From Cryptomeria japonica (Eukaryota > Streptophyta > Pinopsida > Cupressales > Cupressaceae), in the NCBI RefSeq assembly GCF_030272615.1, contig NC_081412.1, forward strand, positions 477,685,657-477,749,656: 64,000 nucleotides of DNA, in the 5' to 3' direction. Position numbers and translations under genes: made by a program. A model generated the notes under the pieces. The model was not told where the DNA came from and ran no database searches. It worked only from the letters and a program-made list of their open reading frames with translations. Shown here in pieces: positions 23,129-34,822 of this stretch (the first letter of the stretch is position 1; the number at the start of each line of letters is the position of its first letter).

Positions 23129-23140
23129 TGGTATTAGAGC
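23129..23140 (+). other. Primer-binding site of C2 (initiator tRNA-Met)
   Basis: TGGTATTAGAGC lies two bases after the LTR and differs by one transition from TGGTATCAGAGC, the standard site of plant copia elements. Confidence 0.9.
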
Positions 23141-23194
23141 TTTGTGCCTCAGAAGAAGCCTAACAGCTTGAGGAAGATCCTGAAGATTGAATCA

Positions 23195-24344
23195 ATGGAC
23201 TCCAACTTGCAGAAATAGCTTATTGTGGCACTTGAAGATCTTGATACAATAATGAAGGAAAAGAGTAGCTTGAAAAGAAATCTAAATGCAGCTAAAGACT
23301 TCATTAAGACATTGAAAGATCAATTAAACACTTCTAGAGAAAAGAGATAGGAGTCAATAGATAAGTTGTAGGAGAAAGAAGAACAAAGTGTTGACAATCA
23401 AACCTTACAAGACAAGATAGATGAATGTGAGAAGCTGGCCAGGGAGAATGCAGATTTGAAGAATGAGATGCAATCTATTGTCATTAAGCTGACTAAGAAA
23501 ATTGAAGACCAGAATAAAAATGAAGAAAGCTTGACTCAATCATTAAAAGAAAGATCTGATGAATGTTGCAGATTGACATATGAGAATGATTAGTTGAAGC
23601 TTGAATTGGTATAAACAAAGAGTGATGGACAAGAACTTTAAAGGAGGATCATAATTCTGAGAGATGAGTTGGCTACCACTAATGAGTACAAACAAAAGTT
23701 CAAAGCTAGTTCAGCATAGCTAGATGAGATGTTGCAAAGTCAAAGACATGGAAAAGATATGTGGACTTGGATTTGAGAAAGGAGAATCCTCTGGTTCTGG
23801 TCAAAGTAATCATGAACAGAACAAGAAACCTCTCATAAGACTACCTAATGCCTATAAATTCAATGGTAAATGTTTTACTTGCAATAGATTTGGTCATATG
23901 GAAAATCAATGCAAAAGTTGGATGAATAATGGGATGATGAATAATGCTCCTACCTTTACCGGTCAATGTTTTATATGCAACAACTTTGGTCACAAGTCAA
24001 ATATGTGCAGAATGGTGAACAATTTCCAAAATAAGAGATGATATGCTTGTGGAAAGTTTGGACATATCTCTAACCAATGCAGGATGAGACAAAATCAAAT
24101 GAATTTTAGACCAATGCATTGAAATGTTGTCTATCATGCATGCAACAAACATGGGCATATTGCAAAATATTGCAGAAGTAGGAACAATGGTCTGGTGAAC
24201 AAGAAAAAATCTGATGAGACAGGAAAAGCAAAGGTAGATGAAATTAGAGATCAGCATAAGAAGAAGTGGGTTAAGAAAGAAGATCAAAATATGCAGAATG
24301 GCTCCACACCTGAATCTGATGATGGAACCTCATCCGGTAACTAG
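23195..24344 (+). pseudogene. Gag-like coiled-coil/zinc-knuckle ORF of C2
   Basis: From ATG 23195 (MDSNLQK) the product is heptad-like and charged (EDLDTIMKEKSSLKRNL, ENADLKNEMQSIVIKL), with many stops. A frame change near 23740 leads to GLGFEKGESSG and four CCHC-type knuckles. The first two are intact: CFTCNRFGHMENQC and CFICNNFGHKSNMC. The third has lost its first Cys to a stop (TGA 24039) and the fourth to Tyr (YHACNKHGHIAKYC). A basic tail ends at TAG 24342. Coiled coil plus knuckles suits particle assembly and RNA binding. The globular copia gag core is not seen. Nothing resembling protease follows. Confidence 0.8.
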
Positions 24345-24753
24345 GACTTTTTGGCCTTAGGGGGATTTTTTCATGCAAATCAATAGAACCCCCTCTTCAA
24401 AAATTTATAACTAGTTCCGGAAGGTTGCAGAAGATCTAGATCAGGTATGCAGATGATAACTAGAAGATTTATGGCGGTCTAGTAATCCAATGAATGAATT
24501 AATGAAAAATAGTGTAACCAAAAGACTTTAAGGATGAGCATTTATTACAACTCAAAATTAGGTTTTCAAAGGTTAAAAGAGCATTTCAAAATTTTATTCT
24601 TCACAATGCGAATGAGAGAAAAAAGCAGAGTGAAAGAGATTTGACAGTAAAAATCAAGCTTGAAGCAATCATTCAGCGATTTCCTGCACCCGATTGTGAA
24701 TCAAGAGGTATTTATCTGTTCACGAGCTATGTTTTTAAACCTTAAATTTGTCA
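24345..24753 (+). other. Gag-accessory ORF spacer of C2
   Basis: This 409-bp spacer holds no pol motif and no gene. It is where pol would be expected in an autonomous copia element. Confidence 0.7.
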
Positions 24754-27700
24754 ATGGCATCTACATCCAGTATTGCTACACTTCTGGTAGTTGAAATTTT
24801 TGATAGAGCAAGGCTCATTTTCAAAAAGAATCATTTCAAATATGTTGAAGATGATCTGGAAGGAGCATTTTCTTTAGTCTCATACGGTGTTCTTCACAAT
24901 GAAGATATCAGGGCATACATTCACTATGATATTGAAGAAATTGGCAATGCAGAGATGCTTACACTCTATAACAATCATATGGCAGATAGTCTAGGAATTC
25001 TAAAGCCAGTATACAAGATTCTTCATGACAAGGGTTATGAATAGTTTATCCATTTTTTGGTATTTGATGAAGCGAAATGGGTCTAGTAAATTCTAAGAAG
25101 GGCTCATGATGAGTTCATATGGCTGGATAGACCTCATAAGATTACAAAGCAATCCATTCAAGCAGTCACATGCTTGAGTGCAATCAATGAGATCCCTAGT
25201 GTGAGGAAAGTACAAAACACCACTGTGGTAGTTGTTACCAATTCCCAATATGACAACCAGTTCATGAAAATCAACGACATAGTTGAGCATGATGTAAAAT
25301 TTGCCTCAATGCTGGTGAGCTACAAGGTATATCAATCCAACATACAGAATTCAGTCTTTGGTACTGCCATATTCATTGCATATCGATACTGAAGGAGGAT
25401 AAAAGGTACGATCTTTGTTCAGTACTCCTAAGTGAATTGATGAGCAACTTGAAGAAAAAAAAGCAAGATTAGAAACATAAATTCAAGTTTGGATCCCTTT
25501 TTATCTGTTTAGCATTATACTTCATGAATGAGAACCCTGGTATAGGAAAAGTCCAATGGGCTTATGATAAATTGATCGCTATGAAAATTAAGGAAGGATT
25601 GTTGGGTATAAGTGACAATGTAATGAGATAATCTGCCTTATGGGGCTACTTAAAGACCTTCCAAGTCACTATGAAAGACAGAGAGAGAATTCCTAATACC
25701 ATAGTAGAGAAATATGAGAAAACTATTTGTTTTATGGTGGACAAGAATCAATGTCTAATGGAGGTAGTTGAGCCAAGAATTGTGTGGATCATGCCCATGG
25801 GGTATGAGGTTGATGTTGACACGCTTGATGCATATGCTCAACACATGTTGAGCCAATCGGTGGACCAAAAAGAGCAAAGGTTTGGCACATTTAAGGAGAA
25901 AGATATGGACTTGCACAAGAAATTCACTGAACCAGCAAGGAAAAGGAAAATAAGGAAAGAAGTTGAAGTGGTTGCAGAGCAGATGGGGATTACAAGAGAA
26001 GTTGTGCAAAGGGCCAGAGCACCAAATATTTTGAAGGAAGAGGATATGGTGAAGCCACAACCCAAACCGATATCTTCACATTCAGAGCAGTCCAAGGCCA
26101 AACCCAAAAACTTTGCACCTACCTCTAGTGTGCAGAAGTCAGTACCTCCACCCAAGCCTAAACTAGAAGAATCTATTGGTCGAGCTAAGAAGAGGAAGAA
26201 GGATAAATCTATAAGGCAATATGTTGCAAGAAAAGAGGAAACAGAGTCATATGAAGAGGTGAGGGAAGTAAAGAAGACTACCACCTATACAAGGGTAGTC
26301 TGAAAACCTACATTCGGTGATGCTCCTCCTGCCAAGAAAGCTAAGTCGCAAGGAGAGTCATCTGGAAGGACAAGGGCGAGAAAGAAGAAATCTGAGATAG
26401 ATGAAGCTCTTAAGTTTGGTAAGCTTGAAAGCCTATACAAAATTGTGCCTCCTATGACTTTACAATAATTGATGAGATTTTGAAAGATGAAAATTTGAAA
26501 AAATGTTTCTATATATTATGAGAATTTTGAGGATAAAGATTAGCGAGCTATAGAAAAAGACATTGTATAGTATATGAATAAATTTAGTAAGGTCTTGTTA
26601 TAATTATCATCTATCATCCCCAAGATCTTGTATGATATTTTGAATGCAAGGAGACATACAACTTCACTTGAGGATGAGAGAATAAAAGAATATGTACTTG
26701 TAAGTCTATCTCATAGTATTTCTAAGGAAGAAGTCATTGATCTACTAAAGCTTGTAAAGGACGAGTTCCAAAGCAAGAGGAGAGTTAAAAAGATTATAGT
26801 CAGTGAAAAGGATGAAGTCATAAAGGAAGCTGAAACAATTTTGAGAATTTTTTTGATAGAACAAGCATAAAAGTGATTCTGAAAGAATCTTCTCAAGAAA
26901 AATCTATTACAGAAGAACATGTAGTAGTCTCTGAGCCTAAGGATACTCCATTTACCCTAGATGTGCATGCAGATGTTCCCAGTGGACAACAAGATCATCC
27001 ATCTATAGATGTTGTTGGATAGGAAGCTGCAGATGATCCCACTGCAAATCAGGAAATCAATGACTCTGGTGATGCTACTCAGGATCCTCCAAAGATTGAG
27101 ATCATAGCAAACATGCTAGACGAGGAGATGGTTGATGCATGAAAGAATAAATATGATGGCAAAGAGCTTGAAAAGGATAAGAATGAAGAACTAGGGAAGG
27201 AGAAGGGTGAAGAGAAAATTGACAAGGCTCCGGCAACCATGATAACAGTCACTGTTCCTGAAAAAGGTAAGCAGATTGCAGATGTTGAGGATGATTTCTC
27301 TCATGGTTAGGTAGATCTAAGAACCCTATCCCCTCTTCAAGAACTTAAAATTTATACTCTCGCACAAATCAAGGCAAGTGAGGACTTGTTGAAATTACAA
27401 TCTGAGGAAAGAGAAGTTATCTATTTAAAAAGAGAAATTTTGGAGAAGATTTTGCTAGATTTCAGATAGGATTTCAATGCTTCTCCATTGAAAAAGCTAA
27501 AGAATATGCTAAGTGTTGTTGAGACTCATTTTAAATCATTAGAAAAGGATATGGATGAATTAGTTCAGAAGAGTTTTAATGATATGCAGTTGCACCAAAA
27601 TTTGAAGACGGTTGAGGGAGACAGAATAAGTCTAAGAATTGTCGTGAAGAGTGTAGAAGATGCATTAGATGAAGGTGGAATAATATTCAAATCGTGTCTC

Positions 27701-28114
27701 TTTTTGCCCAAGTTTACTACAAATATTGATAAGCAAATAAGAGATCTTGAAGACAAACTAGCCAGTATTGGTCATTCATTTGCCCCTCATTCATTTTTTC
27801 CAAGCTCCCTTGAAGCTCGAATAATGGATCTCACTGACAAAATAAAGGGCTTGAATAAGGAAAAAGAGGAAGTGTTAAGCAGAGTGGAAGAATTAAGAAG
27901 TATGATCACTCCCCAGATGGACACCCTACTTGGAGCTCAGCAGGATGCACTCAATGCTTTAAGTAAATTGGTGCCATCAGATCTCAAAGGCATTGAAATT
28001 CATGCATATATGTTCAATGCCTTGATAAATGTTTTAGATTATTTCCTAAGAGGATGGAATGAGTACTTGAAACCCTTGATGGTCACTTATGCAGACATTT
28101 TTAAATTCATGTAA
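24754..28114 (+). pseudogene. Large accessory ORF of C2, homologous to the C1 ORF
   Basis: It starts at ATG 24754 (MASTSSIATLLVVEIFDRA). Segments with KITKQSIQAVTCLSAINEIP, VEHDVKFASMLVSYKVYQSN and NSVFGTAIFIAYR end at TGA 25390. After a frame change, FKFGSLFICLALYFM, VQWAYDKLIAMKIKEGLLGI and RIVWIMPMGYEVDVDTLDAY follow, then a basic Lys/Pro-rich stretch to about 26460. The block 26560-26873 (YENFEDKD...LYDILNARR...LVSLSHSISKEEVIDLL) matches the C1 ORF pattern. An acidic linker and an almost clean C-terminal part at 27488-28114 with coiled coil (EARIMDLTDKIKGLNKEKEE) end it. About 1120 codons, many stops and frameshifts. No enzymatic motif seen; env-position protein of unknown role. Confidence 0.8.
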
Positions 28115-28370
28115 ATTATTGCATTCATTTGTACATAAGTTTTGGTGGATTCCTAAACTTTGACATTGATGTCAAAGTGGGAGAGAGTTGGGAGAGAGCA
28201 GTGAAAAATGATGTGGAGTTGGGAGAGAGTAGTGAAAAATGATGCTCATTCTTAGGGAGAGTCAGTTGAGTACATAAAAATTTCAGCTTGTCGGATTGCT
28301 TGCAATTTTTGGAGTTTTGGAACCCTTATCATTTTTTCACAGTGTTGCCATTGATGCCAAAGGGGGAGAT
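28115..28370 (+). other. Pre-LTR region of C2: duplicated hairpin and polypurine tract
   Basis: A perfect palindrome TTTGACAT-TG-ATGTCAAA (near 28159) is followed by GTGGGAGAG. A diverged copy, TGCCATTGATGCCAAAGGGGGAGAT, ends at 28370, where the LTR starts. Between them is a 31-bp tandem duplication (28187-28217 and 28218-28244). The final AAAGGGGGAGAT is the functional-type polypurine tract. Confidence 0.8.
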
Positions 28371-29499
28371 TGTTGGCATAAGACATTATTCTGATGATGC
28401 TCCGGTGAATATTGATGATGTCTAGTGCATGAGATTTCTTAGGAGTTGTCATTGATGGCAACTTAGCCTATTGATCTTATCTGGTATGGAGTTTTAGATA
28501 TCCGGATGTCTTGAGTAAGTTTTGGTCAGCATTTCAAATTTTTGGTGATGTGTTTTTGGTTTCAGTGATCAAAGTTAAGTTGATTGAGTATGAGAAGCAG
28601 ATTATCATGCAATTCTATCCTCTGGTGTTGTTTCTTACGGATTTTAGAAGGTCAGGTATCTAGTAGAGCAGTAAAATAAGGTTATCTTCATTATTGGTGG
28701 TGTAACATGTGGACCAAATTCTTTGAGGTGATTCCGATGGTTGTTGGTAAGTTCAAGGTAATTGGACCGACTTATGGGAAGCATGTGATTATATGTTTTG
28801 GATCCGGAATATGGTTTTGTGAATATTTGAGCCGGCTTGAAGCTACATGTTTCATATTTTGATATTTTGAGAAGTTGACTTGTGGGAGATCAATTTTATT
28901 AGTGCAGATATATAAGATCAACTTGGATAATGTTTTTGTGTGATGATATGATATGTGAGTTGATTTTGGGAGCAATTGAGAGAAGTTTCATGTGTGCACC
29001 TTAAGTTTTGTTGATCTAGTAATCAATAGCAGAGTAGAACAAATCAATTTATCAGAACAACAATAGTGGGTCACTTTGTGCCTAACAGAAACTGTCATTT
29101 GGCATAGTTAGATGCTTTTCTTCAATTCATTACTCATTGTAATCATTTTTTATTAGCTTGTCAAGCAATGAGCCTTTCTCTGGGTTGTAATGCTTTTGTA
29201 ATTGAGCAGTGAGCTCTAGGTAGTGTGCCTAAATGCATGTGCATTCCCCTCATGTAATATCGTTCTACTATTGGCCATGGTATAATAATATTTTGGGTTC
29301 AAATCCCACCGTGGTTTTTGCTTTTCCGGCTTTCCATGTAAAAATATTGGTGTTATGGTTATGTGCTTATTTGCTTTTTTTTTCTGCATTTTAGTTTCTT
29401 ATGTGTGCATCCAGTGGATAAAGAATCGAGTTAACAAATTAGATAACTATAGAACACTTATTCACCCTCCCCCCCTCTCAGTGTTCATTGATTCCAACA
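28371..29499 (+). repeat. C2 3' LTR
   Basis: 1129 bp, TGTTGGCATAAG to GATTCCAACA, colinear with 21964-23126. It lacks a segment of roughly 35-40 bp present near 22117-22155 of the 5' copy. Confidence 0.92.
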
Positions 29500-29504
29500 C
29501 TTCA
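29500..29504 (+). repeat. Target-site duplication of C2 (right)
   Basis: CTTCA, identical to 21959-21963. Confidence 0.9.
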
Positions 29505-30451
29505 TTGGAAGCTAGTGTGCATGGATGTGGTTTCTTATCTTCTCTTCGTGTGGATGGATTCTTGGAGATTATTATATGTAATTGAGATTGTAATTATGTA
29601 TCTAATTTCATGAGGAAAGATGTAATTGTAAAGAGACTATGTATCATGTTTATGTATCTTGTAATATTGTGTGATATGAGTTGTAGTAGGCTGTGATCAT
29701 GATATATTATAGTAGGTTATAATTATTATAATCATTGTAACCCTTATTTTGTAATTGGATATTCATTATGTATGTATTTTGGGATTGGAGGGGAACAATT
29801 AAATGAATGAGTAACGTTATTAGATTAGCTTATGTGTATCTATGGATGTAAAGAGAATGTTAAATGAACATATTAGCATTATGGTAGATGTTCTTAATAT
29901 TTGTTTCCTATTGAGTATGAATATGCATGAGTGATTTGTAGGCACGTATGGTTAACTTCAAGGAAAATAATTAGGGTAACTTTATATTATCTTTTCATTG
30001 AAAAGATGATATCATGTTAGATGGTTTAGAAAAGGGAAATAGGAACATTTGATTTGGATCTTTAAAATGAATTCAATAGTTAATAGGAATATATAGATTT
30101 GCATTGATGGTTCATAATACTCATGTTAGGAAGAAATTAATTGATTAGGAACTAAATTTAATGGATGTTAATGGTATCATGATTATGGATGTGCTTATGT
30201 GTTATTGTTAGTTAAGTAATGGCATTGAGGTACCCTAAGGATGGATAGTTGGTGTATTGTTATTTCCACTTGTGTATTATGTTGTTAAGAATATGATTAT
30301 GTTTAAGATGTTTATGTATTCATGTAACATTATGACTAATGCATATGAGTACTTGTAGCATTATGTGTGTCATTAGTGAATGTTTAAAAAAAAAATCTTT
30401 ATTTGTTAGTTAGATTAGTTATTTTCTCTAGGGTATTTTGGCGGGAATTAC
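29505..30451. other. Right part of Z, non-coding
   Basis: AT-rich sequence with no supported gene. It starts with the host bases that continue the left flank of C2 and ends GCGGGAATTAC next to the 87-bp duplication. Confidence 0.55.
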
Positions 30452-30538
30452 ATAGTACCTGTAAGAAAGAAGAATGGGGAAATTCGTATTTGTGTGGATT
30501 TTTGTAATCTTAATTAATATTCTTTAAAGGATAATTAT
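30452..30538 (+). repeat. 87-bp duplication flanking Z (right copy)
   Basis: Second copy of 18287-18373; it reads into the rest of RT. Confidence 0.85.
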
Positions 30539-31640
30539 CTTTTACTGGTGATGGATCAAGTTCTTTAGATAATCACTGGCTCACAAATGTTCTCTATGCT
30601 TGATGATTTCTTGGGTTACAACTAGGTTGAGGTCAGCGAGGAAGATCAACATAAAACTACCTTCACAAATCCTTGGGGTACCTTTGCCTATAAAAGGATG
30701 CCTTTCAGTTTAATTGATGCAAGTGTAACCTTCTAGCAGGCTATGGACATGGATTTTTGAGGTATCATTGGAAGGTACATTGTTTTTTATTTGGATGACT
30801 TAACAGTTTTCTCCAAAGAGCGTGACAATCCTCTTTTTCATCTAGAGGATGTTTTAAGAAGATGTTGTGAGCATGAAATTTCTTTAAATCCCAACAAGTC
30901 AATTTTTGGGGTTACAGAAGGTAAACTTCTTGGGGATATAGTATCTAAAGAAGGTACCAAGATTGATCCAAAAAGGGTCAAAGTCATTCAAGGTTTGTCC
31001 TTACCTTCAAGTACAACTATTGCTCTCTCATTCTTTGGCAAAGTTAACTTCTTGAGAAGGTTTGTTCCAGACTTTGCCGAGAAAACTCATCATATCATGA
31101 ATATGATGAAAGGAAACATCACTTTTCACTAGACTCTAGAATGGAAAGCAGCCTTTGATGAAATTAAAGAATCAATAGCTCATGCTCAAGTGTTCGTATG
31201 TCCTTACTATACTAAAGATTTTATTATGTATAGCTATGCTTCTAATCATACACTTTCTGCAAATCTAGTTCAGAAGAATTCAGAAAGAATCAAGTCACCA
31301 ATAGCTTTCATGAGTTGTCCCCTTAAAATTCATGAACTTAAGTATTCTCAAATGGACAAGCATGTCTTTGCAATTGTCAAAGTAGTAAAACATTTCCCGT
31401 TTTACATTTTGAATTCACATATCATATGTCTAGTTCCAGACACTGCAATTAAGTCAATTTTGATGCAACAAGATTCAGGACCAAAAAAAGCAATTGGATA
31501 GCAAATATCCAAAAATATGACTTAGAGATTTGACCTACCAAGTTAGTCCGAGGAGTTTATAGCAGAGAACCATCCTAAAGAAAATGTTCCCCTCGAAAGA
31601 GATTCACAAGGAAATATACCTACAATGCTATTTGTGAGTA
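30452..31640 (+). pseudogene. RT and RNase H of X (continuation after Z)
   Basis: The frame reads VPVRKKNGEIR again, then MFSMLDDFLGYN, EEDQHKTTFTNPWGTFAYKR, MPFSLIDASVTF and the catalytic segment IVFYLDDLTVFSKE. KLLGDIVSKEGTKIDP and NFLRRFVPDFAEKTHHI lead to the RNase H part, with WKAAFDEIKESI, IMYSYASNHTLSANLVQK and ELKYSQMDKHVFAIV. Stops (for example TAG 30568 and TAG 31131) break it. The YLDD box is intact. In RNase H, Tyr-Ala-Ser stands where TDAS is expected, so its first catalytic Asp is gone. Confidence 0.88.
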
Positions 31641-32934
31641 CTGTGGATGAATGGTATTCTAATATAGCTTATTTTCTATGAATGCTATTCTAATATAGCT
31701 TATTTTCTAACTTATGGTGAATGTCCAGCACATCTCACATATAAGGATAAAATGACTCTAAAGTTAAAAGTAGTAAACTATGTTCTTTGGGAGAATAGTT
31801 TGTATAAAAGAAGTCTTGATGGAACTTTCCTAAGGTGTGCTGATAAAGTTCAACAGGCTAAGTTGTTGGAATCTTTTCATAACTAAGCTTGTGGTGGCCA
31901 TTTCTCAACTCTAGTAATAGCTCATAAAATTTTCTGAGCCAAGTAGTATTGGCCTACTCTTTTTCAAGATGCCTATGATTGGGTTAGGAAATATGATTTA
32001 TGTCAATAGTTTGTTGGTAAATCCAAGCTTGCAACATTTCCTCTCAAGTCGGTAGTAATTGAGGAACCATTTCAACAATGGGGTATTTGACTTCATTGGT
32101 CCAATTAATCCTTCTTCCAATGCAACTCGCCATTATGTTTTGACTGCGATGTATTATTGCACCAAGTGGGTTGAGGCAATTCCTGTTAAGCATGCTACGT
32201 CTAAGGTGGTGTGTGATTTCATAAAAGAAAATATTGTTAGTAGGTTAAGTGTTCCAAACAAGATAGTAGCAAATAATGCCACCTACTTTTCCTTATATGA
32301 GATTACTTAGTTTTGTTTTGAGCACCATATTATTCTTACCCATTCTTCAAATTACTATCCACAGGGCAACGATCAAACAAAATCCAACAATAAGAATTTG
32401 GTTACCATTATCAATAAACTAGTTGATGAGAATCAATGTCTGTGGCATAAGGAATTGATTGACACTTTGTGGGCTGATCAAATTACACCAAAGAGAGCTA
32501 TTGGTTTGTCACATTTTTTACTTTTTTATAGTACTAATGCAACGATTCTAGTCACTTTAGAGCTACCATCTTTGAAATTAGAAAAGGCAATTGAAGATCA
32601 AACATATGAGAGCTCACTAGATAAGTGCATCATGTTCCTTTTAGAACTTGAAGAAAAGAAGGTTCAAGTGGTGGACCACATTTTAGAACACCAAAACCAA
32701 GTCAAAGATCTTTTTTATTAGAAAGCTAGGGAGAAGGATTTCAAAGTGGGAGATCTTGTCCTACTTTGGGATAAGAGGTGTGAACCTAAAGGAAAGCATG
32801 GCAAGTTTGACTCTTTGTGGACGGGGCACTTCACTATTCATCAAATTTGTGGAGAAGGCAGTTACATCTTAGCGTACAATGATGGAACTCCATTTTCATT
32901 GCCACATAGTGGTCTCAAGTTATTTACTCAATGA
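31641..32934 (+). pseudogene. Integrase of X
   Basis: The zinc-binding part is broken by stops, but GGHFST, YWPTLFQDAYDWVRKYDLC and VGKSKLATFPLKS can be followed across frame changes at 31880-32060. The core has DFIGPINPSSNATRH, TKWVEAIPVKHAT and NKIVANNATYF, where the second Asp of the DDE triad should be (DNGTxF type) and is Asn here. The C-terminal part KVGDLVLLWDKRC, GKFDSLWTGHFTIHQI and LPHSGLKLFTQ ends at TGA 32932. Integration function is certainly lost. Confidence 0.85.
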
Positions 32935-33276
32935 AATTCTATTGTGTTGTTGTGATCTTCCCTTTAATTTTTTGTTTTATGTCTTTATTTTCTTTTGTTC
33001 TTCCTTGTCGCCTAACTCTAGCCCAATGGATGGATGAAGGCACATAGAGTGCTAGGGTTATACAACCTTTGCCCATTCTTAAGGAATGATCAAAGTTAGT
33101 TCCATAGTCAAAGCCAATATTATCATCAATTTTAGGGTTATGAAAATCTGAGTATACCCCACAATTTTTTTCCCATTTGTGGTTTTAATGCTCTATGTAT
33201 GATTTACGAGACATCATTGTTGTCATAAGTGTGTTTTTTCTCCTAGTTGTTCCCTTTTTTCCTAAGTATGAAATTC

Positions 33277-34402
33277 AGGTGCAAATCAGGTTTGTAAACT
33301 TGATTTACACCAAATATGCTTTTTTGGTGCAAATCAAATTTATAGACCCAATTTACACCTCATCTTTCCTTTTGCTCCCAAGGTTCTAATTGGCTTTGTA
33401 AACCCAAAGTGCACCTTAGCAAGTGCAAATCGAGTTTATAAACCCAATTTGCATCTATTAATGGAACATGAGTTATTAAATGCCAATTTGTTTAATCTAA
33501 TTGGGAGTCTTTTACTTTGGTTTTTAACCTCTTTTCCCTACATTTTCATCCTCATTTTTCATTCGAAATTAGTCAGCTGTCATGTGAAAATACTTCCGAA
33601 TTAGATTGAAAATATTCCTCGGCCTTCGGTTATAAATTTTTCACTATTTTTTTCCTATTAGGGTTTCATAACACTTTTTATTTTGAATGAACAATGTTTT
33701 CAAATGCATTTTATTCCCTTTCAATTCACATGGGTTTTACCATATTTTTACATTGGTTTCCTACAAGTTCATTGGTCCAAACGACACCACCTTTGTGATA
33801 TTGTTCGAGATAATAAACCAGGGTGACACTCATTCTTTCATGGCCTTGTGTTTGTTATTGATTTTGTATCACCCCCCAAACATGGTGAGGTGCGGATCCT
33901 TGGACTCAAGCTCCACCAAGTTTGGTGGAGTTCAGGTTCAATGGCCCACACTCCACCATTTTATATTATATTGTCTTTCCCTTTTGTCAGATAGGATGAG
34001 GTTGTAGGCTCACCACACAACACAGTTCACAGTGGTGTGTGGAGGGTATGCGACCTCCACCCTACATCATGACTATGTTTTACTTTGCACACTACACTTT
34101 GTTATTTGTGGTGCTTGGCCGGGTCGTAAGCCCTCCATTCACCAAGACTTGGTGTATGGAGGGTCTACGACCCTACCAAACACCAAGACATCATTATGCT
34201 TTTCTTTAGGTGTAAGGCGGGGTTGTAAACCCATCCTACACCAATTAGATAGGTTGCTAAGGTGTGTGGTGGGTTACACCTTGATTTTCTATTTTCTCTT
34301 TCTTAAGTTGAATTTGGGTTTATAAACCCAAATTGCACCTATTTTCACTTTTTCCTAAGTGTAATTCAGGTTTATAAACTTGAATTGCACTTGTTAGCCA
34401 CA
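33277..34402 (+). repeat. Array of imperfect palindromes (right copy)
   Basis: Counterpart of 8949-10128. Clear units are at 33277-33312, 33326-33360, 33421-33456, 34208-34242, 34315-34350 and 34367-34402. The unit at 34315 pairs almost perfectly around TTTATAAA. It begins about 340 bp after the stop of pol. Confidence 0.8.
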
Positions 34403-34822
34403 CTTTCTCATGAATGTATTTCTATCTTATAAACCTAAATTGCACTTATTGTACATACCTAAATGGTTTTTTAAGCTCAATTTGCCTTAGAACTACCAAG
34501 ATACAATGAGGGTTTTGGAAACCCTAATGACCTCAAATGCATTACTTTCAAGAGATTGTTAAATTCAAAGTAAACAAGATAGTTGATCAAGTTGCACTTC
34601 TACAACCCTGCTAATTTTTCCTGTAACATTGTTGCCATTATACAAATGATGGAAGCTTCTCTAAGAAAAAATGTAATGAAGTTAAATAAATAGGACCCCC
34701 ATTTGGTCTTCCCGCCTTCTTTAGTCTCATCAAACATAGATCACACAAGGTATATAGAGAGAGGTCATGTTGACATATCAGAGTTTCTAAAGAGGGTTGA
34801 GAAGTCTCCATCATATTAAAAA

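Larger units (their letters stand above)
21964..29499 (+). mobile_element. C2: complete, pol-less Ty1/copia-type (Sirevirus-like) element
   Basis: The element is 7536 bp with LTRs of 1163 and 1129 bp starting TGTTGGCATAAG. It has a tRNA-iMet-type PBS, polypurine tract AAAGGGGGAGAT and 5-bp target duplications CTTCA. Inside are a gag-like coiled-coil/zinc-knuckle ORF and the large accessory ORF also seen in C1. No protease, integrase, RT or RNase H motif is present between them, where only 409 bp separate the two ORFs. It is therefore a non-autonomous element that would need enzymes in trans. It inserted into Z. Confidence 0.93.
18374..30451. mobile_element. Insert Z of unknown type, itself carrying C2
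   Basis: Without C2 and one of its target copies the insert is about 4.5 kb (18374-21963 plus 29505-30451). It begins TGCCCCTCCTTG and ends GCGGGAATTAC. I see no coding domain: the left part holds TTTATTTA-rich sequence and a 90-bp tandem duplication, and the right part is AT-rich. The terminal TG and near-terminal CA could be LTR-like, but an 87-bp flanking duplication does not fit LTR integration. Class unknown. Confidence 0.5.

Noticed and set aside
18374-30451. Z as an ordinary LTR element or solo LTR (TG start, CA near its end)
   Set aside because: An 87-bp flanking duplication, no PBS, no polypurine tract and no internal repeat of its ends argue against it.
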